From: Bacteroidota bacterium
GTDB lineage: Bacteria > Bacteroidota > Bacteroidia > Bacteroidales > B39-G9
Reading direction: 5' to 3'
Assembly: GCA_015222055.1 (NCBI GenBank)
Contig: JADFUR010000002.1
Coordinates: 1-64,000, forward strand
DNA length: 64,000 nucleotides
Shown: positions 30,017-38,592 of the stretch, piece by piece
Numbering within the stretch: position 1 is the stretch's first letter
Layout: every line of letters begins with the position of its first letter
The notes under the pieces: model-generated
Database searches by the model: none
Told to the model about the DNA's origin: nothing
Seen by the model: the letters and a program-made list of their open reading frames with translations, nothing else
Program-made: the position numbers and the translations under genes

Positions 30017-32386
30017 ATGATTAGAAAAATATTAATGTCATCATTATTAATATTATTGCTCTCTTGTCAGAACAATAATAAATTGATTATTCCTCTTGAA
30101 TCGAAAATTTTTGGGCTTGCTACTCCAATTTATCTTAACCAGAATAAGACGATTATTCATTTGTCTGATTTTATTATTAATGTTGCTGAAATTGATTCAA
30201 TTAAGGCTGATAGTAACTTAGTTTTAGATATTTCTGCCGATAAACAACAATTGACAATTGAAACAAAAAATAATTTTTTGCCAAAACTTTCAAGTCTTAA
30301 TATATGGTCTGATGGATTTAGATATGATATTCTTGTGAAAAAATCACGAAAAGTAAATTATAATATTCAATTTGATGCTAAAGGAAAAAAATATTCTAGC
30401 GTTCAAATTACAGGAGATATAAACGGTTGGAACCCCAAAGCAACTAATTTAGAAAATAATAACGGTATTTGGGAGAAAGAAATTAGTTTAAATCCCGGGA
30501 AATATAGTTATCAAGTTGTATTGGACGGTGAGTGGATGTTAGACACTAATAATAAAGATTCTGTTGATAATAACAATGGAGGCTTTAATTCGCTTATGAA
30601 AGTGGGCAATTTTAATCCTGAGCTTAGTCCTGAATTATATACTAATAATTACAATGATAATGAGATTAATATAACCAGTAACTCCAAAATTAGTAAGTTT
30701 TACGCATTTTGGCAAAATTATGAGTTAGATAAAAATTTTGTAAAAATTATCAAAAACACAATTAGTATTAAAATTCCTGATGAAGCAAAAAAAATTAAAC
30801 GTTCATTCATTAGAGTGTGGGCATATAACGAACAAGGAGTTTCTAATGACATTTTAATTCCTCTCAATTATGGGAAAGTTATGAGTAATTCTAAAGAGAT
30901 TATTCGAAGTGATAAGCAAGCACTGGTAATGTATTTTTTAATGGTTGACCGTTTCAATAATGGCGATAAAAATAACGACCATCCTTTAAAAGATACGAAT
31001 ATTTTACCTAAAGCAAATTATTTTGGTGGTGACATAACTGGCATTGTGCAAAAAATTGAACAAGGTTATTTTTCCGACTTAGGAGTAAACACAATCTGGA
31101 TATCACCAATTGCACAAAATCCTCTTGGGGCTTATGGTGAATATCCAAAACCACACACAAAATTTTCAGGCTATCATGGTTATTGGCCAATCTCTTCGTC
31201 AAAGGTTGATTACAGGTTTGGTACACAAAAAGAAGTCGAAAATTTTATTAACGTTGCACATAAAGATAATTTCAATGTTCTTTTAGATTATGTTTCAAAT
31301 CATGTTCATCAAAATCATCCTTTATATAAGAATCATCCTGATTGGGCTACTTCAATGTATTTACCCGATGGGACAAGAAATCTTGAGAAGTGGGATGAAT
31401 ACCGCTTGACAACATGGTTCGATACTTTTTTGCCAACATTAGATTTTTCAAAATCAGAAGTTGTTGATTTAATGACAGATTCGGCTGTTTACTGGATAAA
31501 GACTTTTGATTTCGATGGCTTTCGTCATGATGCTACTAAGCACATTCCTGAAGTATTTTGGCGTACTTTAACTAAGAAGTTGAAACTACAAATACCTAAA
31601 AACAAAGCTTTATACCAAATTGGGGAGACCTATGGAAATAGAGATTTAATAGGGAGTTATGTAAATTCAGGAGAGCTAGATGCTCAGTTTGATTTTAATG
31701 TTTATGACGATGCTGTTGCTGTTTTTGCAAATGATGATCAGTCATTTTTAAGATTAAAAAATTCAATTCTTCAAAGCTTTTTATACTATGGGAATCATAA
31801 CCTGATGGGTTATATTACAGGAAATCAAGACCGAGGTAGGTTTATATCTTATGCTAGTGGCGATTTGTTATTTAACGAAGATGCAAAAAAAGCAGGATGG
31901 ACCCGAAAAATTGAAGTTACAAACCCTGTTGGATATAAGAAACTTGCTTCATTAATAGCTTTTAATATGACAATACCCGGAGTTCCTGTTATTTATTACG
32001 GCGATGAAATTGGAATGCCGGGAGGTAACGATCCTGACAATAGACGAATGATGCGTTTCGATAATTTAAAACCCGAAGAAGCAAAGCTTAAAGAAATTAC
32101 TACAAAATTAATTTTTTTACGAAGAAATAATTTATCGCTTATTTATGGAGATTCTAAAATTCTTGAAGCTTCTGATAAGACTTTTGTTTACGCAAGAAAA
32201 TATTTTAACAAAGTATCTATTATCGTTTTTAATAAAGATAATATTGAAAAAAACATTTCGTTTAATATACCTGAACAGTTTGAAAATAGGAAACTAAAGA
32301 CAAGTTTTAATGCGGAATTTAACATAGAGAAAAATATAATAAGTGTTAAATTGCCAGCTAATTCGTTTGAAATACTAACGAATTAG
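30017..32386 (+). CDS. GH13 alpha-amylase-family lipoprotein with an N-terminal CBM48-like domain
   Basis: This 789-residue protein begins with a lipoprotein signal (lipobox LLLSC, Cys17), so it is membrane-anchored, probably in the periplasm or at the surface. Residues about 110-200 form an AMPK/CBM48-like glycogen-binding domain (SVQITGDINGWNPKATNL, then ISLNPGKYSYQVVLDGEW). The GH13 barrel begins near 295 (ALVMYFLMVDRFNNGD). Catalytic residues are nucleophile D505 (DFDGFRHDATKH), acid/base E537 (IGETYG) and D605 (TGNQDRGRF; the usual NHD reads NQD). It should hydrolyse alpha-1,4-glucans such as starch, glycogen or maltodextrins. It is the first of three GH13 genes in a row. Confidence 0.92.
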   Translation: MIRKILMSSLLILLLSCQNNNKLIIPLESKIFGLATPIYLNQNKTIIHLSDFIINVAEIDSIKADSNLVLDISADKQQLTIETKNNFLPKLSSLNIWSDGFRYDILVKKSRKVNYNIQFDAKGKKYSSVQITGDINGWNPKATNLENNNGIWEKEISLNPGKYSYQVVLDGEWMLDTNNKDSVDNNNGGFNSLMKVGNFNPELSPELYTNNYNDNEINITSNSKISKFYAFWQNYELDKNFVKIIKNTISIKIPDEAKKIKRSFIRVWAYNEQGVSNDILIPLNYGKVMSNSKEIIRSDKQALVMYFLMVDRFNNGDKNNDHPLKDTNILPKANYFGGDITGIVQKIEQGYFSDLGVNTIWISPIAQNPLGAYGEYPKPHTKFSGYHGYWPISSSKVDYRFGTQKEVENFINVAHKDNFNVLLDYVSNHVHQNHPLYKNHPDWATSMYLPDGTRNLEKWDEYRLTTWFDTFLPTLDFSKSEVVDLMTDSAVYWIKTFDFDGFRHDATKHIPEVFWRTLTKKLKLQIPKNKALYQIGETYGNRDLIGSYVNSGELDAQFDFNVYDDAVAVFANDDQSFLRLKNSILQSFLYYGNHNLMGYITGNQDRGRFISYASGDLLFNEDAKKAGWTRKIEVTNPVGYKKLASLIAFNMTIPGVPVIYYGDEIGMPGGNDPDNRRMMRFDNLKPEEAKLKEITTKLIFLRRNNLSLIYGDSKILEASDKTFVYARKYFNKVSIIVFNKDNIEKNISFNIPEQFENRKLKTSFNAEFNIEKNIISVKLPANSFEILTN

Positions 32387-32409
32387 TATTTGCAAGAAAA
32401 CGTGCATAT

Positions 32410-32490
32410 TGTTATTTCGATTAGAAGGAGAAATCTCATAACACAATGTATATAAGTTGAATGGGATTTCTCACTTCGTTCGAAATGACA
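32410..32490. repeat. Imperfect intergenic palindrome (81 bp)
   Basis: The outer arms TGTTATTTCGA (32410-32420) and TCGAAATGACA (32480-32490) are complementary apart from one G-T pair. Inner arms of the GAGAAATC/GATTTCTC type fold inside. It lies between the first two GH13 genes and lacks a T-run. It looks like a dispersed Bacteroidota intergenic repeat, but no second copy is in the window. Confidence 0.6.
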
Positions 32491-32559
32491 GCATAACTAA
32501 AATTTTACGGTTTTTTTTTGACACTAATTAAAGTTTAATATAAAAATTAAAATAAAATT

Positions 32560-33909
32560 ATGAAAATCATCAAAAAAATATTTTTAGCGTTAATTGCAAT
32601 AGCAAGCGTTTCTTGTAGCAACAATGAAGGAGAATTATCAAAAGTAAATCATCCTGAATGGGCAAAAAACAAAAATATTTATGAAGTAAATATACGCCAA
32701 TATACTCCTGAAGGCGATTTTAAAAGTTTTGAGAAAAATCTACCCAGATTAAAAGATATGGGTGTTGATATTCTTTGGATAATGCCTATTCAGACTATTG
32801 GAGAAAAGAATAAAAAAGGAAAATTGGGTAGCTATTATTCAATAAAAGATTATTTAGCAGTAAGTCCTGAGTTTGGAACAATGGATGATTTTAAACATCT
32901 TGTAAATAAGGCACATGAGTTAAAAATGTATGTTATTCTTGATTGGGTTGCAAATCATACTTCATGGGACAATAATTTAATTACCGAGCATCCTGAATGG
33001 TACACCCACGATACATTAGGCAATATTGTTTCGCCTGTTGAAGACTGGACCGATGTAGCAGATTTAAATTATTATAATAATGAATTGAGAACATACATGA
33101 TTAATGCATTAGAATTTTGGCTTAAGAAAGCCGATATTGATGGTTTTAGGTGTGATGTTGCAGGAATGGTGCCAATAGATTTTTGGAACGAAGCCAGAAA
33201 ACAATTAGATAAAATAAAACCTGTTTTTATGCTTGCAGAATGGGAATCCCCAGAGCTTCAAAAACATGCTTTTGATATGACATATAGCTGGTCACTTAGT
33301 GGTTTGATGAATGATATTGCTAAAAAAATTAAAACTGCTGATAAACTTGATACTTTGTTTACGAAAATAAATATTGATTATGATAAGGATAATTATTTTA
33401 TGAATTTCACAACTAATCATGACGAAAATTCATGGAATGGAACTGTTTTTGAACGTTTAGGTGAAGGTGCTAAGGCTTTTGCTGTGCTAACTGCAACTAT
33501 TCCAGGTATGCCATTATTATATAGCGGTCAGGAAGCAGCTATGAGTAAACGATTACGTTTTTTTGACAAAGATACTATTGAGTGGGGTGATTATAAATAT
33601 GCTGATTTTTATAAAATTTTATTAACTCTTAAAACAAAAAACAAAGCTTTATGGAATGGTAACCAAGGCGGTGATTTAATAAAAATAAATTCGTCAAACG
33701 ATAAAGCTGTTTATTCATTTGTTAGAGAAAAAGACGGCGATAAGGTTTTTGTTATACTTAATTTATCAGAAACAGAACAAGATATTACTTTAAATGGTCA
33801 AGAATATGCTGGAGCTTATAAAAATATTTTCACCAATGAAGATGTTGAATTTAAATCAAATACCGAATTAAAACTAAAACCTTGGGAATATTTGGTTTTC
33901 GAGAAGTAG
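32560..33909 (+). CDS. GH13 alpha-amylase lipoprotein
   Basis: This 449-residue lipoprotein (signal ending SVSCSN, Cys20) consists of a compact GH13 catalytic domain and a short beta-sandwich. The barrel starts IYEVNIRQYTPEGDF. Catalytic residues are D199 (GFRCDVAG), E227 (LAEWES) and D288 (TTNHDENS), and the DWVANHTS motif of conserved region I is present. Family members cleave internal alpha-1,4 bonds of starch or maltodextrin. The Cys anchor suggests an envelope location. It lies 173 bases after the first GH13 gene, with a palindromic repeat between, so the two may have separate transcripts. Confidence 0.93.
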   Translation: MKIIKKIFLALIAIASVSCSNNEGELSKVNHPEWAKNKNIYEVNIRQYTPEGDFKSFEKNLPRLKDMGVDILWIMPIQTIGEKNKKGKLGSYYSIKDYLAVSPEFGTMDDFKHLVNKAHELKMYVILDWVANHTSWDNNLITEHPEWYTHDTLGNIVSPVEDWTDVADLNYYNNELRTYMINALEFWLKKADIDGFRCDVAGMVPIDFWNEARKQLDKIKPVFMLAEWESPELQKHAFDMTYSWSLSGLMNDIAKKIKTADKLDTLFTKINIDYDKDNYFMNFTTNHDENSWNGTVFERLGEGAKAFAVLTATIPGMPLLYSGQEAAMSKRLRFFDKDTIEWGDYKYADFYKILLTLKTKNKALWNGNQGGDLIKINSSNDKAVYSFVREKDGDKVFVILNLSETEQDITLNGQEYAGAYKNIFTNEDVEFKSNTELKLKPWEYLVFEK

Positions 33910-34056
33910 TGTTTCTTATAGAAATATATTAATTCATAATTTTTATTTTTATCAAAAAGCTGTAACGATTATTTAGGAAAAGGCACGCCTTTGAAGGGAT
34001 AAATGGAAGTTTTAACTGAGTGTATTATATTAATATGTTAGCAATAAGCTAAATGC

Positions 34057-34082
34057 GATAATAGCAACAAAATTGCAAGTTG
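34057..34082. repeat. Left flank of an imperfect inverted repeat around the toxin-antitoxin pair
   Basis: GATAATAGCAAC followed by TTGCAA mirrors GTTGCTATC (34692-34700) preceded by TTGCAA (34676-34681) after the toxin gene. Spacing differs between the arms. Confidence 0.4.
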
Positions 34083-34102
34083 GAAAAAAAGTTATAAATT
34101 TG
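34073..34102 (+). promoter_or_regulatory. Promoter of the toxin-antitoxin pair
   Basis: TTG (34073-34075), 19 bases, then TAAATTTG (34095-34102), 17 bases before the antitoxin ATG. The -33 element lies inside the left inverted-repeat arm. Confidence 0.6.
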
Positions 34103-34119
34103 AATAAAATTAATAAAGA

Positions 34120-34362
34120 ATGGATTTACAGACACGAAAAATAACATTTGTTCAGGAATTTCTTCGACTACAAAATGAAGATATAATCAGTGGATTGGAA
34201 AAATTGTTACAAAAACGGAAATCAGAATTATATAAAAAAGAACTTAAACCAATGGACTTGAAACAATTTAATAATGAAATTGATCAAGCACTTGATGATT
34301 CCGAAAATGATAGAATTATTAAAGCTACTAATTTAAAATCTAAAATTGAGAAATGGACTTAG
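34120..34362 (+). CDS. Antitoxin of a ParE/RelE-type module
   Basis: This 80-residue, mostly helical and charged protein (DLQTRKITFVQEFLRLQNEDIISGLEKLLQKRK, then MDLKQFNNEIDQALDDSEND) has the layout of the short Bacteroidota antitoxins paired with RelE/ParE toxins: an N-terminal helical region and a C-terminal arm that wraps the toxin. Its last 10 bases overlap the toxin gene, as is usual for such pairs. It probably represses its own promoter at 34073-34102. I do not see a clear ribbon-helix-helix, so the DNA-binding mode is open. Confidence 0.75.
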   Translation: MDLQTRKITFVQEFLRLQNEDIISGLEKLLQKRKSELYKKELKPMDLKQFNNEIDQALDDSENDRIIKATNLKSKIEKWT

Positions 34363-34670
34363 CAGTTTATTGGACACAATTTGCAAAGAATAAACTGGAT
34401 GACATTTTTGATTACTATAAAACAAAAGCCGATATTTTGATAGCCCGAAAATTATTAATTGGAATTGTTGATAAAACAGTTGGACTTAATAAGAATCCTT
34501 ATATTGGACAAAAGGAAGAGTTTTTAATTGACAGACCACAAGAATTTAGGTATTTAATTTTTAAAAGTTATAAGATATTATATTGGGTTAACGATGGTAA
34601 AAATAGAATTGAAATTGTAAATATTTTAGATTGTCGACAAAATCCCATAATAATAATTGAAACCGAATAA
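34353..34670 (+). CDS. RelE/ParE family toxin
   Basis: This 105-residue basic protein has the RelE/ParE fold signature: the N-terminal AVYWTQFAKNKLDDIFDYYKTKA helical hairpin, then PYIGQKEEFLIDRPQEFRYLIFKSYKILYWVNDGKNRIEIVNILDCRQNP. The pattern YRYLI...YKILYWV...I..I.D.RQNP is typical of the ParE/YoeB-like branch. Target (gyrase or ribosome-bound mRNA) cannot be decided by eye. The gene overlaps the antitoxin by 10 bases, and the pair interrupts the GH13 cluster. Confidence 0.85.
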   Translation: MDLAVYWTQFAKNKLDDIFDYYKTKADILIARKLLIGIVDKTVGLNKNPYIGQKEEFLIDRPQEFRYLIFKSYKILYWVNDGKNRIEIVNILDCRQNPIIIIETE

Positions 34671-34726
34671 AAGCAGTTGCAAACATACCATGTTGCTATC
34701 GTTAAACTAAAAAAAGACAACAATGA

Positions 34727-34900
34727 ATATTTTTATTCCAAGGTTTAAAATTTGAATTGGATGATGAAAAAAATATTATTAAGAAAAATGTAGATAATAG
34801 ATATTTAATTTTTAATAGAATAAAATAAAATGGGGAAAAAGTACTTTTTTTCATTGATTATATATCTGGTAAAATATTGAAAGAGATTAATAATCAATAA
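34727..34900 (+). pseudogene. Relic of a gene's 3' end with an in-frame stop
   Basis: One frame reads QGLKFELDDEKNIIKKNVD, then NRYLIFNRIK, TAA at 34826-34828, and continues in the same frame as NGEKVLFFIDYISGKILKEI up to TAA at 34898-34900. Both halves look like ordinary protein (alternating hydrophobic strands) and join sensibly if the TAA is read as a sense codon. The upstream part of the frame closes at 34724-34726. I take this as the C-terminal remnant of a lost gene, left next to the toxin-antitoxin pair. No family is recognised, and chance cannot be excluded for so short a piece. Confidence 0.4.
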
Positions 34901-34939
34901 AAAATAAAATTTAACCCTATAGCATAGCATCAGACAATT

Positions 34940-36811
34940 ATGAAAAATAAAACTCATTTAAGAACATTAATATTTCTAATAATTTTTTTACTCACCTTTT
35001 CACACTTATCATTTTCAAATAATATATCTCTAGAGAGAGTAGAGCCAATGTTTTGGTGGGCAGGTATGCAAAATCCTGATTTGCAGCTTCTGGTTCATGG
35101 CGAGAATATTTCACAAGCTGAAGTAAGTATTAATTACGAAGGTGTTAAACTAAAAAAAGTTAACAAAGTAGAAAATCCTAATTATTTATTTCTTGATATT
35201 GTTGTTTCAAAAAATGCTAAACCCGGTATTTTTGAAATTAAGTTTAAAAAAAACAACAAACTTGTTGAAACATATAAATATGAATTAAGAGAACGAAATA
35301 CAAAAACTGATATTAATAAAGGTTTTGATGCTTCGGATGCAATCTACCTTTTAATGCCCGATCGTTTTTTTAATGGTAATCCGGCAAACGATAATATTAA
35401 GCTAATGCCTGATAAATCAGACAGAAAAAATCCTGATGGTCGTCATGGTGGTGATATACAAGGTATTATTAATCATGTTGATTACATCGAAAATTTAGGT
35501 TTTACGGCAGTTTGGATGAATCCGCTTTTAGAAAACAATATGCCCAAATATTCATACCATGGATATGCAATAAGCGATTTTTATAAAATTGATAAGCGTT
35601 TAGGTACAAATAGCGATTATGTGAACCTTGTGGATTCTTGCCATAAACATAATTTAAAAGTTATTATGGATATGGTGTTTAATCATTGTGGTATAGAAAG
35701 CTATTTTATTAAAGATTTGCCAATGAAGGATTGGATACATCAGTTTCCTGAATTTACGCGCTCAAATTTTCATGCACCGACGGTTATTGATACTCATGCT
35801 TCAGATATTGATAAAGATGTAATGACAAATGGTTGGTTTGACACAAATATGGCTGACTTTAATCAAAAAAATAAATTTCTTGCTAATTATTTAATTCAAA
35901 ACAGTATTTGGTGGATAGAATATTCAGGAATCGACGGAATAAGAATGGACACTTATCCATATCCTGATAAAGATATGATGGCAGAATGGACAATGCGAGT
36001 ATTTGCTGAATATCCAAATTTTAATATTGTTGGTGAAACGTGGGTACAAAAAGTTCCTTTTGCTGCCTATTGGCAAAAAGATTCAAAAATATCAGGCAAC
36101 TATAATTCAATGCTTCCCAGCTTAACCGATTTTCCATTATACTCTGCAATAAATAAGGCGTTTAACGAGAAAGAAGGCTGGACAGAAGGAATGGCTCGTT
36201 TATATTATGTTTTAGCACAAGATTTTTTATATCCTAATCCAAATAATCTGCTTGTCTTTGTCGATAATCATGATTTAGATCGTGCTTTTTCGTCACTAAA
36301 TAAGGATATTAAAAAGTATAAAATGGCAATGGCTTTTTTATTAACTGTTCGTGGTATTCCCCAAATATACTATGGAACAGAAATTTTAATGGATGGTTTA
36401 TCTTCGCAAGGACATGGTTTTATTCGTAAAGATTTCCCCGGAGGATGGAAAAATGACAAAGTAAATGCATTTACAGCTAAGGGAAGGAGTGCTTTGCAAA
36501 ATGAAGCTTTTGATTATTTGCAGAATATTTTAACTTGGAGAAAAAATCAAGCTGTAATAAGTAGGGGAGAATTAAAACATTTTATTCCCGAAGATGGCGT
36601 TTATGTATATTTTCGTTATATCGAAAACAAAACTGTTATGATTATTTTAAATAATAACGAAGAAGCAGACAAAGACCTTAACACAAAAAGGTTTGCAGAG
36701 TGCATGAAAGATTACAAATCAGGATTTGACATAATTTCACACAAACAAATAGATAATTTAAAGAATATAAAAGTAGCTGCAAAATCAGCTATGATAATTG
36801 AATTGAAATAG
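34940..36811 (+). CDS. GH13 cyclomaltodextrinase/neopullulanase-like enzyme, exported
   Basis: This 623-residue protein has a cleavable signal peptide (about 1-26, FSHLSFSNN) and no lipobox, so it is probably periplasmic. An N-terminal beta domain (LERVEPMFWWAGMQNPDLQLLVHG) is the cyclomaltodextrinase/SusA-type N-domain. The GH13 barrel follows, with D337 (GIRMDTYPYPD), E366 (IVGETWV) and D445 (FVDNHDLDR). The C-terminal small domain closes the protein. SusA-type neopullulanases degrade imported maltodextrins to glucose and maltose in the periplasm. With the two GH13 lipoproteins upstream it makes a surface-to-periplasm starch route, but no SusC/SusD pair is present. Confidence 0.92.
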   Translation: MKNKTHLRTLIFLIIFLLTFSHLSFSNNISLERVEPMFWWAGMQNPDLQLLVHGENISQAEVSINYEGVKLKKVNKVENPNYLFLDIVVSKNAKPGIFEIKFKKNNKLVETYKYELRERNTKTDINKGFDASDAIYLLMPDRFFNGNPANDNIKLMPDKSDRKNPDGRHGGDIQGIINHVDYIENLGFTAVWMNPLLENNMPKYSYHGYAISDFYKIDKRLGTNSDYVNLVDSCHKHNLKVIMDMVFNHCGIESYFIKDLPMKDWIHQFPEFTRSNFHAPTVIDTHASDIDKDVMTNGWFDTNMADFNQKNKFLANYLIQNSIWWIEYSGIDGIRMDTYPYPDKDMMAEWTMRVFAEYPNFNIVGETWVQKVPFAAYWQKDSKISGNYNSMLPSLTDFPLYSAINKAFNEKEGWTEGMARLYYVLAQDFLYPNPNNLLVFVDNHDLDRAFSSLNKDIKKYKMAMAFLLTVRGIPQIYYGTEILMDGLSSQGHGFIRKDFPGGWKNDKVNAFTAKGRSALQNEAFDYLQNILTWRKNQAVISRGELKHFIPEDGVYVYFRYIENKTVMIILNNNEEADKDLNTKRFAECMKDYKSGFDIISHKQIDNLKNIKVAAKSAMIIELK

Positions 36812-36826
36812 AATAATAATAACATT

Positions 36827-36991
36827 GGCTAACAACTAAGAATATAAAAATACTTTTATTAAGCTCAATTCCTGCTTTTTAACATATACAATAAATCTAA
36901 AAATTGTTCATTTTTTTTTAAATTTACTTTTTTATTAGTTGTGATATAGGAGAAATAAACGGAATAGTCCGTTTATATAATTGTTATGGGC
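36827..36991. repeat. attC-like spacer A (upstream of the two-gene unknown module)
   Basis: It starts GGCTAAC (36827-36833) followed by CAACTAAGAATATAAAAA and ends GTTATGGGC (36983-36991), nine bases before the ATG of the next gene. The part 36853-36988 is a near copy of 39902-40036. Near the right end ATAAACGGA/TCCGTTTAT (36955-36976) forms a perfect hairpin around a four-base loop. Confidence 0.6.
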
Positions 36992-37000
36992 AATTAAAGA

Positions 37001-37471
37001 ATGAAACCAGAGATACATAACATATTAATTGCAGTAGACGAAAAGGATAACTGGGAGTATCCAAAGAAATTTCGTTGGGATAAGCGAATGAAACTAATTC
37101 AAGAGTTAAAGAAAGATTTTGAATCTGTATTTAAGTTTGAACTTGATATTGACAAAAATGTTCAAGACGCTTCATTTACAACCGATTTGGGAATTTTAGA
37201 TGATAAATTCTATGACCGAAAGACTGGAACAGGTTCTTTGAGATATCTTTTCTCTTTTAGGTTTTCAAATTTTGGAAATCTTTTTACAATTTTAAACTTA
37301 CCTGATAAAAAAGGTGAATACTACAAAGAGACAGTGACTTGTATGAAAATATTAAATGATAAGGGATTTGTTTTTATAGATTCTTCTGAACTTGATGATA
37401 TTTACGATGGAGTTAATGAACCTTATGAAAATGGATTAACTTGGTGGACAAGATACTTTGATTACTTATAA
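37001..37471 (+). CDS. Hypothetical protein, first gene of an unknown two-gene module
   Basis: This soluble protein of 156 residues has no signal peptide or membrane helix. It is rich in aromatic residues and Asp (for example NWEYPKKFRWDKRMKLIQELKKDF; GSLRYLFSFRFSNFGNLFTIL; WWTRYFDYL). I recognise no family. The start ATG follows the right end of spacer A by nine bases. Its stop codon lies in CTTATAACCCAACGC, whose TATAAC resembles the left end of the nearby palindromic spacers, and the next gene begins eight bases later. The tight spacing argues that both products act together. A small effector or immunity-type protein is possible, but this is only a guess from context. Confidence 0.6.
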   Translation: MKPEIHNILIAVDEKDNWEYPKKFRWDKRMKLIQELKKDFESVFKFELDIDKNVQDASFTTDLGILDDKFYDRKTGTGSLRYLFSFRFSNFGNLFTILNLPDKKGEYYKETVTCMKILNDKGFVFIDSSELDDIYDGVNEPYENGLTWWTRYFDYL

Positions 37472-37479
37472 CCCAACGC

Positions 37480-38433
37480 ATGGAAAAACTTGAATTACAC
37501 TATTATTTAGAAAATGAATCTCATGCTATGGATGCATTTGTTAAAAATAAAGCTGAATCAGAAGTTTTAAAGATACTAACTGAGGTTTCTGAACTGCTAG
37601 AGTTAGATTTATCTTTTGAATTAGAAGCTATTCAAGAAGGTGGAATTCGGGAATTTATTAAATTCTTATCTAAGAAAAAGAATAGAAAGAAAATATTACC
37701 TATTCTGACATTTATAGGAGGTATCTTATCCGTTGTCATAGCGGATGTTTCTTCTGATTACTTAAAGAAAGATAAGGAATACGAAAATCTTAAGAAAGAA
37801 GAAATTAAGCTCAATATTAGAAAATTAAAACAAGAACTTGAAGAAGATAACCTTTCTGAAAATGATACAACGGTAATTATTAACAATATTGTTTTAGTAT
37901 TATCAAATTCAGATAAAGTAAAGTTTCATAAATCTAATTTTTATTCAACGTTATTAAAAGAATCAAAGATTGAAAAAATCTCGACTACAGAACTTGATGA
38001 AAACTACAATCCTATTTCAAAAGAAAATATAGTATTGCGTGAAAATTTTAGGTCTTTTATTATTGAGAGTAACAAAGTAGAATCTGAAATAATTGACAAC
38101 GCAACGATTGAAATTGTTTCGCCCGTATTTAAGGCTGGAAAGACTAAGTGGAAAGGTTTTTATGATTCAAGAAGTTTTAGTTTCAGTTTAAATGACCAAG
38201 AATTTAAAAAATCCGTTTTGAATAAGGAATATAGTTTTACTAGTGGAACAATGTTAAAATGTACGTTAGAAGTGGAAAAGGAGATGGATAACGAAGGAGA
38301 TATAAAAATTACTGGTTATAATGTTTTTGACGTTCAATCGGTTTTTGAAGGAGAAAGCTTTAAACCTACCAAAAGAGCAAAACGAGAAATTGAAGACAAA
38401 AGACAGTTATCTATGAACTTTGAAGATGAATAA
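37480..38433 (+). CDS. Hypothetical single-span membrane protein, second gene of an unknown module
   Basis: This 317-residue protein has an acidic N-terminal part, a basic stretch (FLSKKKNRKKI, about 66-77), one membrane helix (LPILTFIGGILSVVIADVSS) and a long charged coiled-coil-like segment (KKDKEYENLKKEEIKLNIRK onward). A C-terminal beta-rich part follows (TIEIVSPVFKAGKTKWKGFY, then EYSFTSGTMLKCTLEVEKEM). I do not recognise the family. The architecture, with a helix, membrane span and a beta-rich cytoplasmic domain, suits a membrane-linked sensor or effector. It is eight bases after the previous gene, and spacer B begins two bases after its stop codon. Confidence 0.6.
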   Translation: MEKLELHYYLENESHAMDAFVKNKAESEVLKILTEVSELLELDLSFELEAIQEGGIREFIKFLSKKKNRKKILPILTFIGGILSVVIADVSSDYLKKDKEYENLKKEEIKLNIRKLKQELEEDNLSENDTTVIINNIVLVLSNSDKVKFHKSNFYSTLLKESKIEKISTTELDENYNPISKENIVLRENFRSFIIESNKVESEIIDNATIEIVSPVFKAGKTKWKGFYDSRSFSFSLNDQEFKKSVLNKEYSFTSGTMLKCTLEVEKEMDNEGDIKITGYNVFDVQSVFEGESFKPTKRAKREIEDKRQLSMNFEDE

Positions 38434-38435
38434 AA

Positions 38436-38570
38436 GCCCATAACAATGTATAAAAATAATAGCCGATACAGTAGTAAATTCAAGGGTTGCAACCCGCTTA
38501 AATTTTCTTGTAGCTTGACAGGAAAGTACCACGCAATCTGCCACTACTCATACAATTTACCGTTATGGCC
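38436..38570. repeat. attC-like palindromic spacer B
   Basis: GCCCATAAC (38436-38444) mirrors GTTATGGCC (38562-38570). Next to these ends, left AATGTATAAAAATAATAGCC and right GCCACTACTCATACAATTT are partly complementary. In the middle GGGTTGCAACCC (38484-38495) is a perfect 12-base palindrome. The whole could fold as one long imperfect hairpin. Confidence 0.65.
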
Positions 38571-38592
38571 AATGCAAGAATTGATCCCTCAC

